From a virus: a DNA stretch of 49,829 bases. The notes under the pieces were generated by a model, which was given only the letters and a program-made list of their open reading frames with translations, was not told the DNA's origin and did no database searches. Made by a program: the position numbers and the translations under genes. Each line of letters begins with the position of its first letter. The stretch's first letter is position 1. Positions 38,572-44,565 of the stretch are shown piece by piece. The stretch is from the IMG/VR virus record IMGVR_UViG_3300047480_000302, positions 1-49,829 of that record. One strand, 5' to 3'.

Positions 38572-38647
38572 GCTGCTATAGCTCTAGTGGTAGAGCGCTT
38601 CCTTGGTAAGGAAGAGGTCACTGGTTCGAATCCAGTTAGCAGCACCA
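38572..38647 (+). tRNA. tRNA-Thr (GGT)
   Basis: Acceptor GCTGCTA/TAGCAGC, anticodon stem CTTCC/GGAAG with loop TTGGTAA (GGT), T-loop TTCGAAT, encoded CCA. Confidence 0.92.
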
Positions 38648-38662
38648 TTCCAGGAGTTTTAT

Positions 38663-38851
38663 ATGAAAATGAGTGATGGCGGCAAGGGAAGTTCTCCTCG
38701 TCCTTATTCTGTAGATAAAGATACATACGCATCTAATTGGGATGCTATCTTTGGTAAAAAGAAAAAAGAAGATAATACTGGTGTACAAAAAACCGAGTAT
38801 TATGATATAATTTCTACTGAAGATTGCTTAACTGATAAAGACAAACAATAA
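38663..38851 (+). CDS. Small conserved phage protein
   Basis: A 62-residue protein, start chosen by AGGAG 6 bases upstream. The GGKGSSPRPYSVDKD and NWDAIFGKKKK segments are common in short phage proteins of unknown function. An internal promoter for the following tRNA-Leu lies in its 3' part. Confidence 0.65.
   Translation: MKMSDGGKGSSPRPYSVDKDTYASNWDAIFGKKKKEDNTGVQKTEYYDIISTEDCLTDKDKQ
38782..38811 (+). promoter_or_regulatory. Promoter inside a small gene, before tRNA-Leu(TAA)
   Basis: TGTACA and TATAAT at 18 bp. Same class, one base longer spacer. Confidence 0.5.
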
Positions 38852-38858
38852 AGATATT

Positions 38859-38941
38859 GCCCGAGTGGTGGAATGGTAGACACAGCAGACTTAAAATCTG
38901 CCGCCTTGTGCGTACCGGTTCGAGTCCGGTCTCGGGTACCA
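38859..38941 (+). tRNA. tRNA-Leu (TAA)
   Basis: Class II: acceptor GCCCGAG/CTCGGGT, anticodon stem GCAGA/TCTGC with loop CTTAAAA (TAA), variable arm, T-loop TTCGAGT, encoded CCA. Confidence 0.92.
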
Positions 38942-38970
38942 ATATAATTTGCATTGGTAGCACGTCGATG

Positions 38971-38978
38971 TATAAATA
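38971..38978 (+). promoter_or_regulatory. T4-type late promoter before the GIY-YIG gene
   Basis: TATAAATA lies 16 bp before the start codon of the homing endonuclease gene. T4 seg-type genes often have their own late promoters. Confidence 0.65.
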
Positions 38979-38993
38979 AAGATAGGAGGCACT

Positions 38994-39599
38994 ATGCATT
39001 TTATCATTTATAAGACTACTCACGTTCAATCAGGCAAATATTATATTGGGATGCATTCAACTTCTGATTTAGAAGATGGCTATCTCGGTAGTGGAAAATG
39101 GATAAAAGCTGCCGTGAAAAAGCACGGCAGAGACTCATTTGAAAGAGTAATTCTCAAAGAGCTATCATCATACGATGATATGAAGAATGAAGAAGCTAAA
39201 GTAATCAATGAAGAAGTTCTCAATGATCCGTTATGCATGAATATGATGCATGGTGGAAAAGGCGGCTGGAAAACATTGAATGATTCTGATTCTGCATATC
39301 AAAGACGAAGTGAAGCTGGTAAAAAAGCACACGAAGTTCATAAGCATTTAGTGAATAATCTTCAAAGAGGAAGTAATCAAAAGACTGTTTCTACGTTAAA
39401 AGAAAAATACGGCAATGATCATTTTGCAAAATTAGGCAAAATGAAAAATGTAACAGATGAATACCGATCAAAATTAAGTAAAGCTCAATGCGGTATGAAA
39501 ATGATAAACAATGGTAAAATAAACACCTTTGTGAAAAAAGAAGAATTGAATGAATACTTATCTAAAGGATGGGTATTAGGAAGAATTAGATCTCAGTAA
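38994..39599 (+). CDS. GIY-YIG homing endonuclease (Seg type)
   Basis: A 201-residue nuclease. FIIYKTTHVQSGKYYIGMHS holds both GIY-YIG strands, DGYLGSGKWIKAAVKKHG is the catalytic-domain centre, and Glu in NEEAKVINEE is the expected metal ligand. The C terminus carries a basic DNA-binding part. Strong AGGAGG site and own late promoter. Its stop codon lies in the first bases of tRNA-Trp, so the gene is inserted tightly against that tRNA. Confidence 0.9.
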   Translation: MHFIIYKTTHVQSGKYYIGMHSTSDLEDGYLGSGKWIKAAVKKHGRDSFERVILKELSSYDDMKNEEAKVINEEVLNDPLCMNMMHGGKGGWKTLNDSDSAYQRRSEAGKKAHEVHKHLVNNLQRGSNQKTVSTLKEKYGNDHFAKLGKMKNVTDEYRSKLSKAQCGMKMINNGKINTFVKKEELNEYLSKGWVLGRIRSQ

Positions 39600-39665
39600 G
39601 ATAACAGCAGTCGTCGGGTCTCCAAAACCCTGAAGTGTTGGTGCAACTCCAGCCTGGGATGCCAA
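39591..39665 (+). tRNA. tRNA-Trp (CCA), divergent
   Basis: Acceptor ATCTCAG/CTGGGAT, anticodon stem GGGT/ACCC with loop CTCCAAA (CCA), discriminator G, encoded CCA. The D-loop lacks the usual GG and the T-loop is TGCAACT, so the D-T loop contact must differ. The first 9 bases overlap the end of the homing endonuclease gene. Confidence 0.75.
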
Positions 39666-39777
39666 ATAAAAGTTGTGTCGACGACTAATCTCGGTGCTCC
39701 CGTTCTCCCGAGTTAAAATGACTGTTTGTGGTTCTCCCCTGACGAGATAAAGCAAAAAGTAAGACGGGGCCAAATAT
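39666..39777 (+). other. Structured 112-nt spacer
   Basis: No ORF or normal tRNA. CTCGG/CCGAG and CCCC/GGGG stems can form, and GTCGACGAC is a local palindrome. Could be an ncRNA or a decayed tRNA. Confidence 0.3.
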
Positions 39778-39868
39778 GGAAACGTGGCAGAGTTGGTCTA
39801 TTGCTCCAGCCTTGAAAACTGGCGACTCTTAATCGGGTCCGTGAGTTCGAATCTCACCGTTTCCGCCA
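39778..39868 (+). tRNA. tRNA-Ser (TGA)
   Basis: Class II: acceptor GGAAACG/CGTTTCC, anticodon stem CCAGC/ACTGG with loop CTTGAAA (TGA), discriminator G, encoded CCA. Confidence 0.92.
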
Positions 39869-39874
39869 AAATTA

Positions 39875-39964
39875 CGAGGGTTGCCAGAGAGGCCTATTGG
39901 CGCATCTTGGAAAGGTGATGGTTGCGAAAGCGGCACGAGAGTTCGAATCTCTCACCCTCGGCCA
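39875..39964 (+). tRNA. tRNA-Ser (GGA)
   Basis: Class II: acceptor CGAGGGT/ACCCTCG, anticodon loop TTGGAAA (GGA), variable arm TGCG/CGGCA region, T-loop TTCGAAT, encoded CCA. Confidence 0.9.
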
Positions 39965-39969
39965 ATTTT

Positions 39970-40049
39970 GTGTGTTTCGTATAAATGTTTAGGGCATCAT
40001 TACATGAGGGTAAAACCTCCGGATGTGGGTTCGAATCCCACAACACACA
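39970..40049 (+). tRNA. tRNA-like gene without encoded CCA
   Basis: Acceptor GTGTGTT/AACACAC and T-arm GTGGG/CCCAC with TTCGAAT are perfect. The D region is too long and the anticodon hairpin GAGG/CCTC has a six-base loop GTAAAA, so no amino acid can be assigned. The 3' end reads A-ATG instead of CCA. Confidence 0.5.
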
Positions 40050-40051
40050 AT

Positions 40052-40138
40052 GGAAGATTAAACAGACTGGGTCTGTAACTGTTTCGAAAACAGATTGATC
40101 GCTTTGCGGTTGCAGTTCGATTCTGCAGTCTTCCTCCA
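40052..40138 (+). tRNA. tRNA-Ser (CGA)
   Basis: Class II: acceptor GGAAGAT/GTCTTCC, anticodon stem CTGT/ACAG with loop TTCGAAA (CGA), long variable arm, T-loop TTCGATT, encoded CCA. Its discriminator is T rather than the usual G. Confidence 0.85.
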
Positions 40139-40144
40139 ATAAGA

Positions 40145-41290
40145 TTAGAGAATATCAAATTCTGGATATATTGTTTTATATGATGTATTTGCAATTATAT
40201 CAAATTGTTCTAAAAATTCTTTAGCACTATCCCAATTTGGGGTATCATATTCTAATAATTCTAATGCAGTTTGAATCAGAACCTGACTTCCTTCTATTTT
40301 AGAAGGATTTTTAAAGTTTTTTAATTTTTCTTTATAAATGTTTTTAACACTCTTTGGTAAATTACTAACTTGAAGAATATTGTCAAGTACTGGACTACTC
40401 ATAATATGAGTAAACGCAATACCAGTTATGCTCATTATTTCTTCTAATGTGGTTATGAGTTCTGGGATATATCCTACGTTTAAAAGACTTATAGTAGAAT
40501 TTACACCATAGGAAAAATTTTTATTATTAGAAATATTATCGATGATGTTATTTAAGTCACAACCATGACGTATATAATCATTCACTATCTTATTGCCATC
40601 GATACTGAGATTTAATTGGATCTTGCAATTTAACTCATTTAGAATAGCAATGATATTTTTATTTGGTTTAGTATAATTTGTAGAAAATGTTATTAGTCGC
40701 AATTGCGTTGATTCTTGTTTAATTAAATTAATTAAGTCTAAACAATCCGAATCTATGAGAGGTTCTCCTCCAGAAATAGTGATAGACACTACTTCTTTGA
40801 ATGAACCTTTAAGCTTATCTATGTCAAAGCGATTATTTACTTCAGTAAAATTATATAGATTTTTTAAAAATATACTTTTCTTAGAAAGTTCTCCTAGTTT
40901 TGAACTAGAATATGGCGAACACATTCTACATGCAAGATTACATGTATTTTTAAGAGATATATTAAATACTTTTGGAAAAGAGTTTGAATTTAGATCAACT
41001 GAAATGCCGTATTTAGTAAAGTCTTTATTCTTAAAAGAACGATATGAAAAAGTTGTATCAGGAACATTGCATGCTTCACAATTATGATTAATAGTATTGG
41101 AGATAATGTTTTTTCTTAATGATTTAAACTCATCATCAGTCCATATCTTTATAAAAGATTCGACTGGACCTTCAAGTTTTTTATATTTGCAACATGGCGC
41201 AATAGTATTATTTTGAAGATTTAGTTGAGCATGAAGCCAAGGTACTGCACATCGATTTCCATTTTCAATTAGATCATCTGTAGTTTTCAT
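40145..41290 (-). CDS. Twitch-type radical SAM protein
   Basis: A 381-residue radical SAM enzyme and the only minus-strand gene in the tRNA array. The 4Fe-4S motif is CNLACRMC (CxxxCxxC) near residue 117, and ISGGEPL follows as the SAM-binding GGE motif. An additional cysteine cluster lies before it (CAVPWLHAQLN ... CCKY, and CEAC). I recognise the type from cyanophages as a twitch-domain radical SAM protein of unknown substrate. It is even more AT-rich than its surroundings and is preceded by a long A/T run, so it may be recently acquired. Confidence 0.85.
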   Translation of the reverse strand: MKTTDDLIENGNRCAVPWLHAQLNLQNNTIAPCCKYKKLEGPVESFIKIWTDDEFKSLRKNIISNTINHNCEACNVPDTTFSYRSFKNKDFTKYGISVDLNSNSFPKVFNISLKNTCNLACRMCSPYSSSKLGELSKKSIFLKNLYNFTEVNNRFDIDKLKGSFKEVVSITISGGEPLIDSDCLDLINLIKQESTQLRLITFSTNYTKPNKNIIAILNELNCKIQLNLSIDGNKIVNDYIRHGCDLNNIIDNISNNKNFSYGVNSTISLLNVGYIPELITTLEEIMSITGIAFTHIMSSPVLDNILQVSNLPKSVKNIYKEKLKNFKNPSKIEGSQVLIQTALELLEYDTPNWDSAKEFLEQFDIIANTSYKTIYPEFDIL

Positions 41291-41339
41291 AAAATAAAAA
41301 AAAAAAAAAAATAAGTATATAACATTATATATAGATCAT

Positions 41340-41414
41340 GCGGGCATGGTGCTAGTGGTAACACATAACTTTGCCAAAGTTAAGTTGCGGGTTCAATTCC
41401 CGCTGCCCGCTCCA
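41340..41414 (+). tRNA. tRNA-Gly (GCC)
   Basis: Acceptor GCGGGCA/TGCCCGC, anticodon stem TAACT/AGTTA with loop TTGCCAA (GCC), T-loop TTCAATT, discriminator T, encoded CCA. Confidence 0.92.
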
Positions 41415-41427
41415 TTTAGGATTATGT

Positions 41428-41583
41428 ATGAACGAGTTAAATGAACACGGTGTTCCACTACATGCATGCAATGAGTATAGACATGATGAACATTGGTGGA
41501 CATGGGCAAAATGGATTACACAAAATTGTAAAAGACTTGGTTCAGATGGACTGAACGTATATTACCAAAAGCCTGTACAATAA
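41428..41583 (+). CDS. Small protein, function unknown
   Basis: A 51-residue product from ATG 41428 (TAGGA upstream): MNELNEHGVPLHACNEYRHD ... WWTWAKWITQ. Rich in Trp, His and Asn. The -35 box of the next promoter overlaps its last codons. Not recognised. Confidence 0.5.
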   Translation: MNELNEHGVPLHACNEYRHDEHWWTWAKWITQNCKRLGSDGLNVYYQKPVQ

Positions 41584-41602
41584 TTCGTGATTGTGGTATA
41601 AT
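41574..41602 (+). promoter_or_regulatory. Promoter giving a probable leaderless mazG mRNA
   Basis: TGTACA-17-TATAAT; the ATG of the MazG-like gene is exactly 6 bases after the -10 box, at the predicted +1. Confidence 0.65.
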
Positions 41603-41608
41603 ATAAGT

Positions 41609-41884
41609 ATGGTAAATGATAAAGAACATGAAATTATGTCAATCACTCAGGAAGAATGTTCCGAAGTGATTCAAGCAATTAGCAAGATCAATCGATTTGG
41701 TTTTGATGGACGACATCCTGAAAAGACTTACAATAATCGTGAACATCTTGAGGAAGAAGTAGGAGACGTCTTAGCAATGATTGATCTTCTACTTGAGAAT
41801 GAGATTGTGTCTTGGGCTAATGTGAACAAGGCACGTAGAGCAAAGTTTGAGAAGCTCCGTCAATGGAGCACTATCATGGACTAA
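41609..41884 (+). CDS. mazG: MazG-like nucleotide pyrophosphohydrolase
   Basis: A 91-residue all-alpha NTP-pyrophosphatase. EECSEVIQAISKINRFG supplies the ExxE half and LEEEVGDVLAMIDLL the ExxD half of the metal site. Phage MazG proteins hydrolyse dNTPs or (p)ppGpp-like nucleotides. No ribosome site precedes the ATG, in line with the leaderless promoter. Confidence 0.88.
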   Translation: MVNDKEHEIMSITQEECSEVIQAISKINRFGFDGRHPEKTYNNREHLEEEVGDVLAMIDLLLENEIVSWANVNKARRAKFEKLRQWSTIMD

Positions 41885-41889
41885 ATAAT

Positions 41890-41963
41890 GCGGGATTGGT
41901 ATAGGGGTTGTGCCCTAGTCTTCCAAACTAGAGAGACCGGTTCGAGCCCGGTATCCCGCTCCA
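41890..41963 (+). tRNA. tRNA-Gly (TCC)
   Basis: Acceptor GCGGGAT/ATCCCGC, anticodon stem CTAGT/ACTAG with loop CTTCCAA (TCC), T-loop TTCGAGC, encoded CCA. Confidence 0.92.
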
Positions 41964-41987
41964 TTTAACTTTAACCAGGAGAAAGCA

Positions 41988-42119
41988 ATGAAACGAAAAC
42001 TGATCGTCAAGCAGCGTAACCGCTTCGTTGCTTTGGCACAATTCCGAAAAGCGGGAGTGCATCGCAAAACTAATAAAGCTTTGCGTAAATCACTCAACCA
42101 AGCTATTTTGGAAGTGTAA
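41988..42119 (+). CDS. Small basic phage protein (43 residues)
   Basis: AGGAG precedes the ATG. The product MKRKLIVKQRNRFVALAQFR then KAGVHRKTNKALRK... is strongly basic and of a type I know from many tailed phages; function unknown, perhaps nucleic-acid binding. The last three codons lie inside the 5' end of tRNA-Lys(TTT), so gene and tRNA overlap. Confidence 0.68.
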   Translation: MKRKLIVKQRNRFVALAQFRKAGVHRKTNKALRKSLNQAILEV

Positions 42120-42185
42120 CTCAAAGGCTAGAGTACCCGGCTTTTAACCGGATAGTTGTGGGTTCGAGTCCCACCACTTCTACCA
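42110..42185 (+). tRNA. tRNA-Lys (TTT)
   Basis: Acceptor GGAAGTG/CACTTCT with G1-T72, anticodon stem CCGG/CCGG with loop CTTTTAA (TTT), T-loop TTCGAGT, encoded CCA. It overlaps the preceding gene by 10 bp and its CCA starts the next inverted repeat. Confidence 0.9.
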
Positions 42186-42331
42186 TATAGTTAAGTACAT
42201 TTTGTCACTATCGTATGGGTAAGCCCATCAATCTCCCCTCAACACCGGAGTCGCGCTCGGTTCGTAGGGATCGGAATGGATTGAAATAGCTACCAGGCCT
42301 GACAACTTGGGAAATGTACTTAACTATATGG
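42183..42331 (+). ncRNA. Structured RNA with a 20-bp terminal stem
   Basis: The 20 bases at 42183-42202 are the perfect reverse complement of 42312-42331. The ~109-nt interior holds ATGGG/CCCAT and other stems. Like the element at 33707, it begins with the CCA of a tRNA-Lys; its end supplies the G of the next tRNA-His. Confidence 0.6.
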
Positions 42332-42406
42332 TGACTATAGTGTAAAGGTTCAGCACCTCGCTCTGTGAAAGCGATAGAATGGGATCGTTCCCCATTAGTT
42401 ACCCCA
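42330..42406 (+). tRNA. tRNA-His (GTG), variant T-loop
   Basis: Encoded G-1 (42330) pairs with C73, the His identity pair. Acceptor GTGACTA/TAGTTAC, anticodon loop CTGTGAA (GTG), T-loop ATCGTTC, encoded CCA. Confidence 0.9.
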
Positions 42407-42413
42407 TGAATAT

Positions 42414-42489
42414 GGATCCTTAGCTCAGCGGTACGAGCAACTCCCTTACAAGGAGAAGGTCATAGGTTCAATCCCTATAGGATCCACCA
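42414..42489 (+). tRNA. tRNA-Val (TAC)
   Basis: Acceptor GGATCCT/AGGATCC, anticodon stem CTCC/GGAG with loop CTTACAA (TAC), T-loop TTCAATC, encoded CCA. Confidence 0.92.
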
Positions 42490-42495
42490 AGTTAT

Positions 42496-42596
42496 AGGAT
42501 AGGTTCAGCAAACCATAACGCATGCGAATGGATCGCAATTTGACTTCTAATCAAACCTTGGGGGTTCAATTCCCTCTGCAAAACAACTATCCTGTT
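42496..42596 (+). ncRNA. Y-RNA-like element with an Arg(TCT) tRNA-like body
   Basis: Terminal stem AGGATAG/CTATCCT, then GTTCAGCAA on the 5' side and GTTG after the 3' strand. Inside, in normal order: D-arm GCG-AATGGAT-CGC, anticodon arm TTTGA, loop CTTCTAA, TCAAA (TCT), T-arm GGGGG/CCCTC with TTCAATT. Extra linkers (about 20 and 10 nt) separate these arms from the 7-bp outer stem and there is no CCA. It may be a tRNA-Arg mimic rather than a charged tRNA. Confidence 0.6.
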
Positions 42597-42619
42597 GAAT
42601 ACGAATACTCTACGAATTC

Positions 42620-42745
42620 GGAGATGTGATGTAATGGTAGCATAGCATAGCAAAAAACCAATTCTGTAAAGAATTGTTCCAGCATATTCTAAGCTCAACT
42701 TTGTAAAAGTTCTTGTCCGTGGTTCGAATCCCGGCATCTCCACCA
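42620..42745 (+). tRNA. Oversized tRNA-like gene (126 nt) with two GTA-type loops
   Basis: Acceptor GGAGATG/CATCTCC, D-arm with TAATGGTAG, T-loop TTCGAAT, encoded CCA. Between D and T arms are about 75 bases with two hairpins, CAATTC/GAATTG and AACT/AGTT, both with TGTAAA in the loop (GTA, Tyr). One may be an insertion or intron-like duplicate. The T-stem needs a bulged T. Confidence 0.55.
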
Positions 42746-42750
42746 ATTTC

Positions 42751-42824
42751 ATCTCTGTAGCTCAAAGGTAGAGCGCTGCTTTGACATAGCAGATACGGCG
42801 GATCGTTACCGTCCAGAGGTACCA
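42751..42824 (+). tRNA. tRNA-Val (GAC), variant T-loop
   Basis: Acceptor ATCTCTG/CAGAGGT, anticodon stem CTGCT/AGCAG with loop TTGACAT (GAC), T-loop ATCGTTA, encoded CCA. Confidence 0.88.
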
Positions 42825-42825
42825 T

Positions 42826-42903
42826 GCGCTTGTGACGAAAACTGGTAAACGTGCTTGTCTCAAACACAAGATTTTGAGGGTTCGACTCCCTCCGAGCGCA
42901 CCA
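42826..42903 (+). tRNA. tRNA-Leu-type (CAA) with a short variable arm
   Basis: Acceptor GCGCTTG/CGAGCGC, anticodon stem CTTGT/ACAAG with loop CTCAAAC (CAA), T-loop TTCGACT, encoded CCA. Bacterial tRNA-Leu has a long variable arm; here it is only about five bases, so charging by LeuRS is uncertain. Confidence 0.75.
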
Positions 42904-42914
42904 GAGGATTTGAT

Positions 42915-43454
42915 ATGCACGCAATTACTTGGAAACCCGGTGAAAATAAACAATTAGATGAATTGTTTGATAAGCTACGCGAACAACAATTTAGTTTAGG
43001 TGATAGATTATCTTATAATTACAATACGCATATGTTATCATCCGTTATAGCACTCACTATAACATTTGATGATGAAATTCCCGTTGTGTGCAGTACAATA
43101 GCATCAAAAAATATATGGCCACAAGGTGTTTATAGAATCTATAATAGAACTTGGAAACCAACACGAAGAAAAGAATCAATTCATCGAGGTGTTACACCTG
43201 AGATGGCATTAACCGGAAAAAGTCAGATAAAATGGCTTGAAGAAAATACCGATTGCAAATTGTATTTTTTCTCTAGAGAAACTAAGAATTGGCGCACATG
43301 GTCGATTAGATCTTTAAAACGAGATCACGAAATGGAATTCTTAGATGGAGAACACGAGTATCTTACATGTGAAAATAAAGATGATCCTAAATGTTGGCAA
43401 ACTATGATTTATAATGGTGATTCAAGTTTATTGAAAAATTGGCCCCATAAATGA
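42915..43454 (+). CDS. Conserved phage protein, possible GNAT-like fold
   Basis: From ATG 42915 (AGAGGA upstream) the product has 179 residues. Blocks such as STIASKNIWPQGVYRIYNRT, MALTGKSQIKWLEENTDC and LYFFSRETKNW resemble a family of T4-like phage proteins with an acetyltransferase-like fold; motifs for acetyl-CoA are not obvious. Function unknown. Confidence 0.6.
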   Translation: MHAITWKPGENKQLDELFDKLREQQFSLGDRLSYNYNTHMLSSVIALTITFDDEIPVVCSTIASKNIWPQGVYRIYNRTWKPTRRKESIHRGVTPEMALTGKSQIKWLEENTDCKLYFFSRETKNWRTWSIRSLKRDHEMEFLDGEHEYLTCENKDDPKCWQTMIYNGDSSLLKNWPHK

Positions 43455-43483
43455 TGTACAAAAAATAAGTTTTAATTTATAAT
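43455..43483 (+). promoter_or_regulatory. Promoter for the ncRNA-rubrerythrin unit
   Basis: TGTACA-17-TATAAT. The expected start is around 43490, a few bases before the terminal stem of the RNA at 43493. Confidence 0.72.
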
Positions 43484-43492
43484 CAAGAAAAT

Positions 43493-43694
43493 GGGATGAT
43501 TACAGCAACTTTAATTCTACGAAGCTAAAGTACTGCCACTATAGGAGGACCACCGTAAGGTGTAAATTACGTGGCTAGGGAGAAAACCTGAAGTGAAAAT
43601 CTGACTCCGATAATCGGAAATATGATAGTAGTCTATCTAGTTCGGCAGGGTATAAGTGCCTGGTTAGAAAACCAAATAACGAACCGGTCATCCC
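43493..43694 (+). ncRNA. Y-RNA-like leader RNA before rubrerythrin
   Basis: Terminal stem GGGATGA (43493-43499) / TCATCCC (43688-43694), followed by TTACAGCAA. It begins at the predicted transcription start and ends 27 bases before the rubrerythrin ATG. The interior has GGCA/TGCC, GTTCG/CGAAC and CCGAT/ATCGG stems. It could be a separate Y-like RNA or a cis-acting leader of the rubrerythrin mRNA. Confidence 0.55.
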
Positions 43695-43721
43695 GCGTTA
43701 TTATTAACTCATTGGAATATT

Positions 43722-44171
43722 ATGTCACTTACACTTAAAAATCTTGAGAGTGCACTAGCCGGTGAATCTGTGGCACATATTAAATATCGATACTTTGCCA
43801 AGATCGCTCGCGAAGAAGGCTATGAAGAAGTTGCAAAACACTTTGAACATACTGCCGATCAAGAAATTCTTCACGCATGGGGTCATCTTGAACTTCTTAT
43901 TGGTAAACCTTCTACGAAGGAATGCCTTGAGAAAGCTATCGAAGGTGAAACCTATGAATTTAATTACATGTACCCAGAGTTTCATGCCGCTGCTGTAAAA
44001 GAAGGCGACATGGCTGCTGCTGGTGTAGCACTCGAACAAATCGCAGAATCGAAAGAACATGCTGAACAGTTTAAAGCTGTATTGGCAAAGGCTGAAAAGC
44101 GATTCGCTGCTCTAGCAAAAGTTGAAAAACGTCATGCTGAAGCATATCAACAAGTTTGGGAGAGTCTATAA
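43722..44171 (+). CDS. Rubrerythrin (di-iron domain)
   Basis: A 149-residue ferritin-like protein. Metal-ligand helices are GESVAHIKYRYFAKIAREEG, EHTADQEILHAWGH, EGETYEFNYMYPEFH and ESKEHAEQF, giving the repeated ExxH pattern of rubrerythrins, which reduce hydrogen peroxide. The usual C-terminal rubredoxin domain is missing from this chain and is encoded by the next gene (TAATG overlap). It is preceded by the Y-RNA-like leader. Confidence 0.92.
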   Translation: MSLTLKNLESALAGESVAHIKYRYFAKIAREEGYEEVAKHFEHTADQEILHAWGHLELLIGKPSTKECLEKAIEGETYEFNYMYPEFHAAAVKEGDMAAAGVALEQIAESKEHAEQFKAVLAKAEKRFAALAKVEKRHAEAYQQVWESL

Positions 44172-44299
44172 TGGATCATGTATGTATTGTTTGTGGTCAC
44201 GTCCACGATGAAGAATTAGAAGGAAAATGGGAAGAACTTCCAGATGACTTCGTCTGCCCAGAGTGCGGCGTAGGCAAAGAAGACTACGAAACTCTATAA
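44171..44299 (+). CDS. Rubredoxin-type electron carrier
   Basis: A 42-residue protein with two CxxC knuckles, CIVCGHVH and CPECGVGKEDYE, and LPDDFVCP, the standard rubredoxin iron site. It is short but complete, and is coupled to the rubrerythrin gene, so the pair equals a rubrerythrin split into its two domains. Confidence 0.88.
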   Translation: MDHVCIVCGHVHDEELEGKWEELPDDFVCPECGVGKEDYETL

Positions 44300-44306
44300 A
44301 AATATT

Positions 44307-44440
44307 AGGATAGGTTCAGCAACACCTCTATCGGCGTGAAAGCGCCACATAGGACTGGGCGTAGACAAGTTAAATCCTTTACGTCCTAATGAGTCTTCGA
44401 GTTCCTCATGAAAAATAAAGAAGTAGGCAACTATCCTGTT
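44307..44440 (+). ncRNA. Y-RNA-like element just upstream of the Ro60-like gene
   Basis: Terminal stem AGGATAG (44307-44313) / CTATCCT (44431-44437), then GTTCAGCAA on the 5' side, the same core as at 42496. The interior folds into GGCGT-GAAA-GCGCC (GNRA loop) inside CCT-TAT/ATAGG, TAGGAC..CGTA/TTACGTCCTA, and ATGAG/CTCAT. It lies 126 bases before the DUF2828 start and ends in the -35 box of that gene's promoter. Confidence 0.62.
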
Positions 44441-44467
44441 TACATTAATTCGTTGATATGTTATAAT
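44439..44467 (+). promoter_or_regulatory. Promoter of the Ro60-like gene
   Basis: TTTACA-17-TATAAT with the CTATCTATGAA start region seen in the class. Its -35 box overlaps the 3' end of the Y-RNA-like element. Confidence 0.75.
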
Positions 44468-44565
44468 CTATCTATGAATTGAGGTTAAGTTCCGCAAATC
44501 ATCGCTGATAATTGGGTCCGCCCAACATTAGCTCCATTTATTAACCTGTTGAAAGTGAAAAAATC

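Noticed and set aside
43493-43694. Group I intron
   Set aside because: It lies in a promoter-proximal non-coding leader, not inside a gene, and I could not find the conserved P7 or R/S sequence elements.
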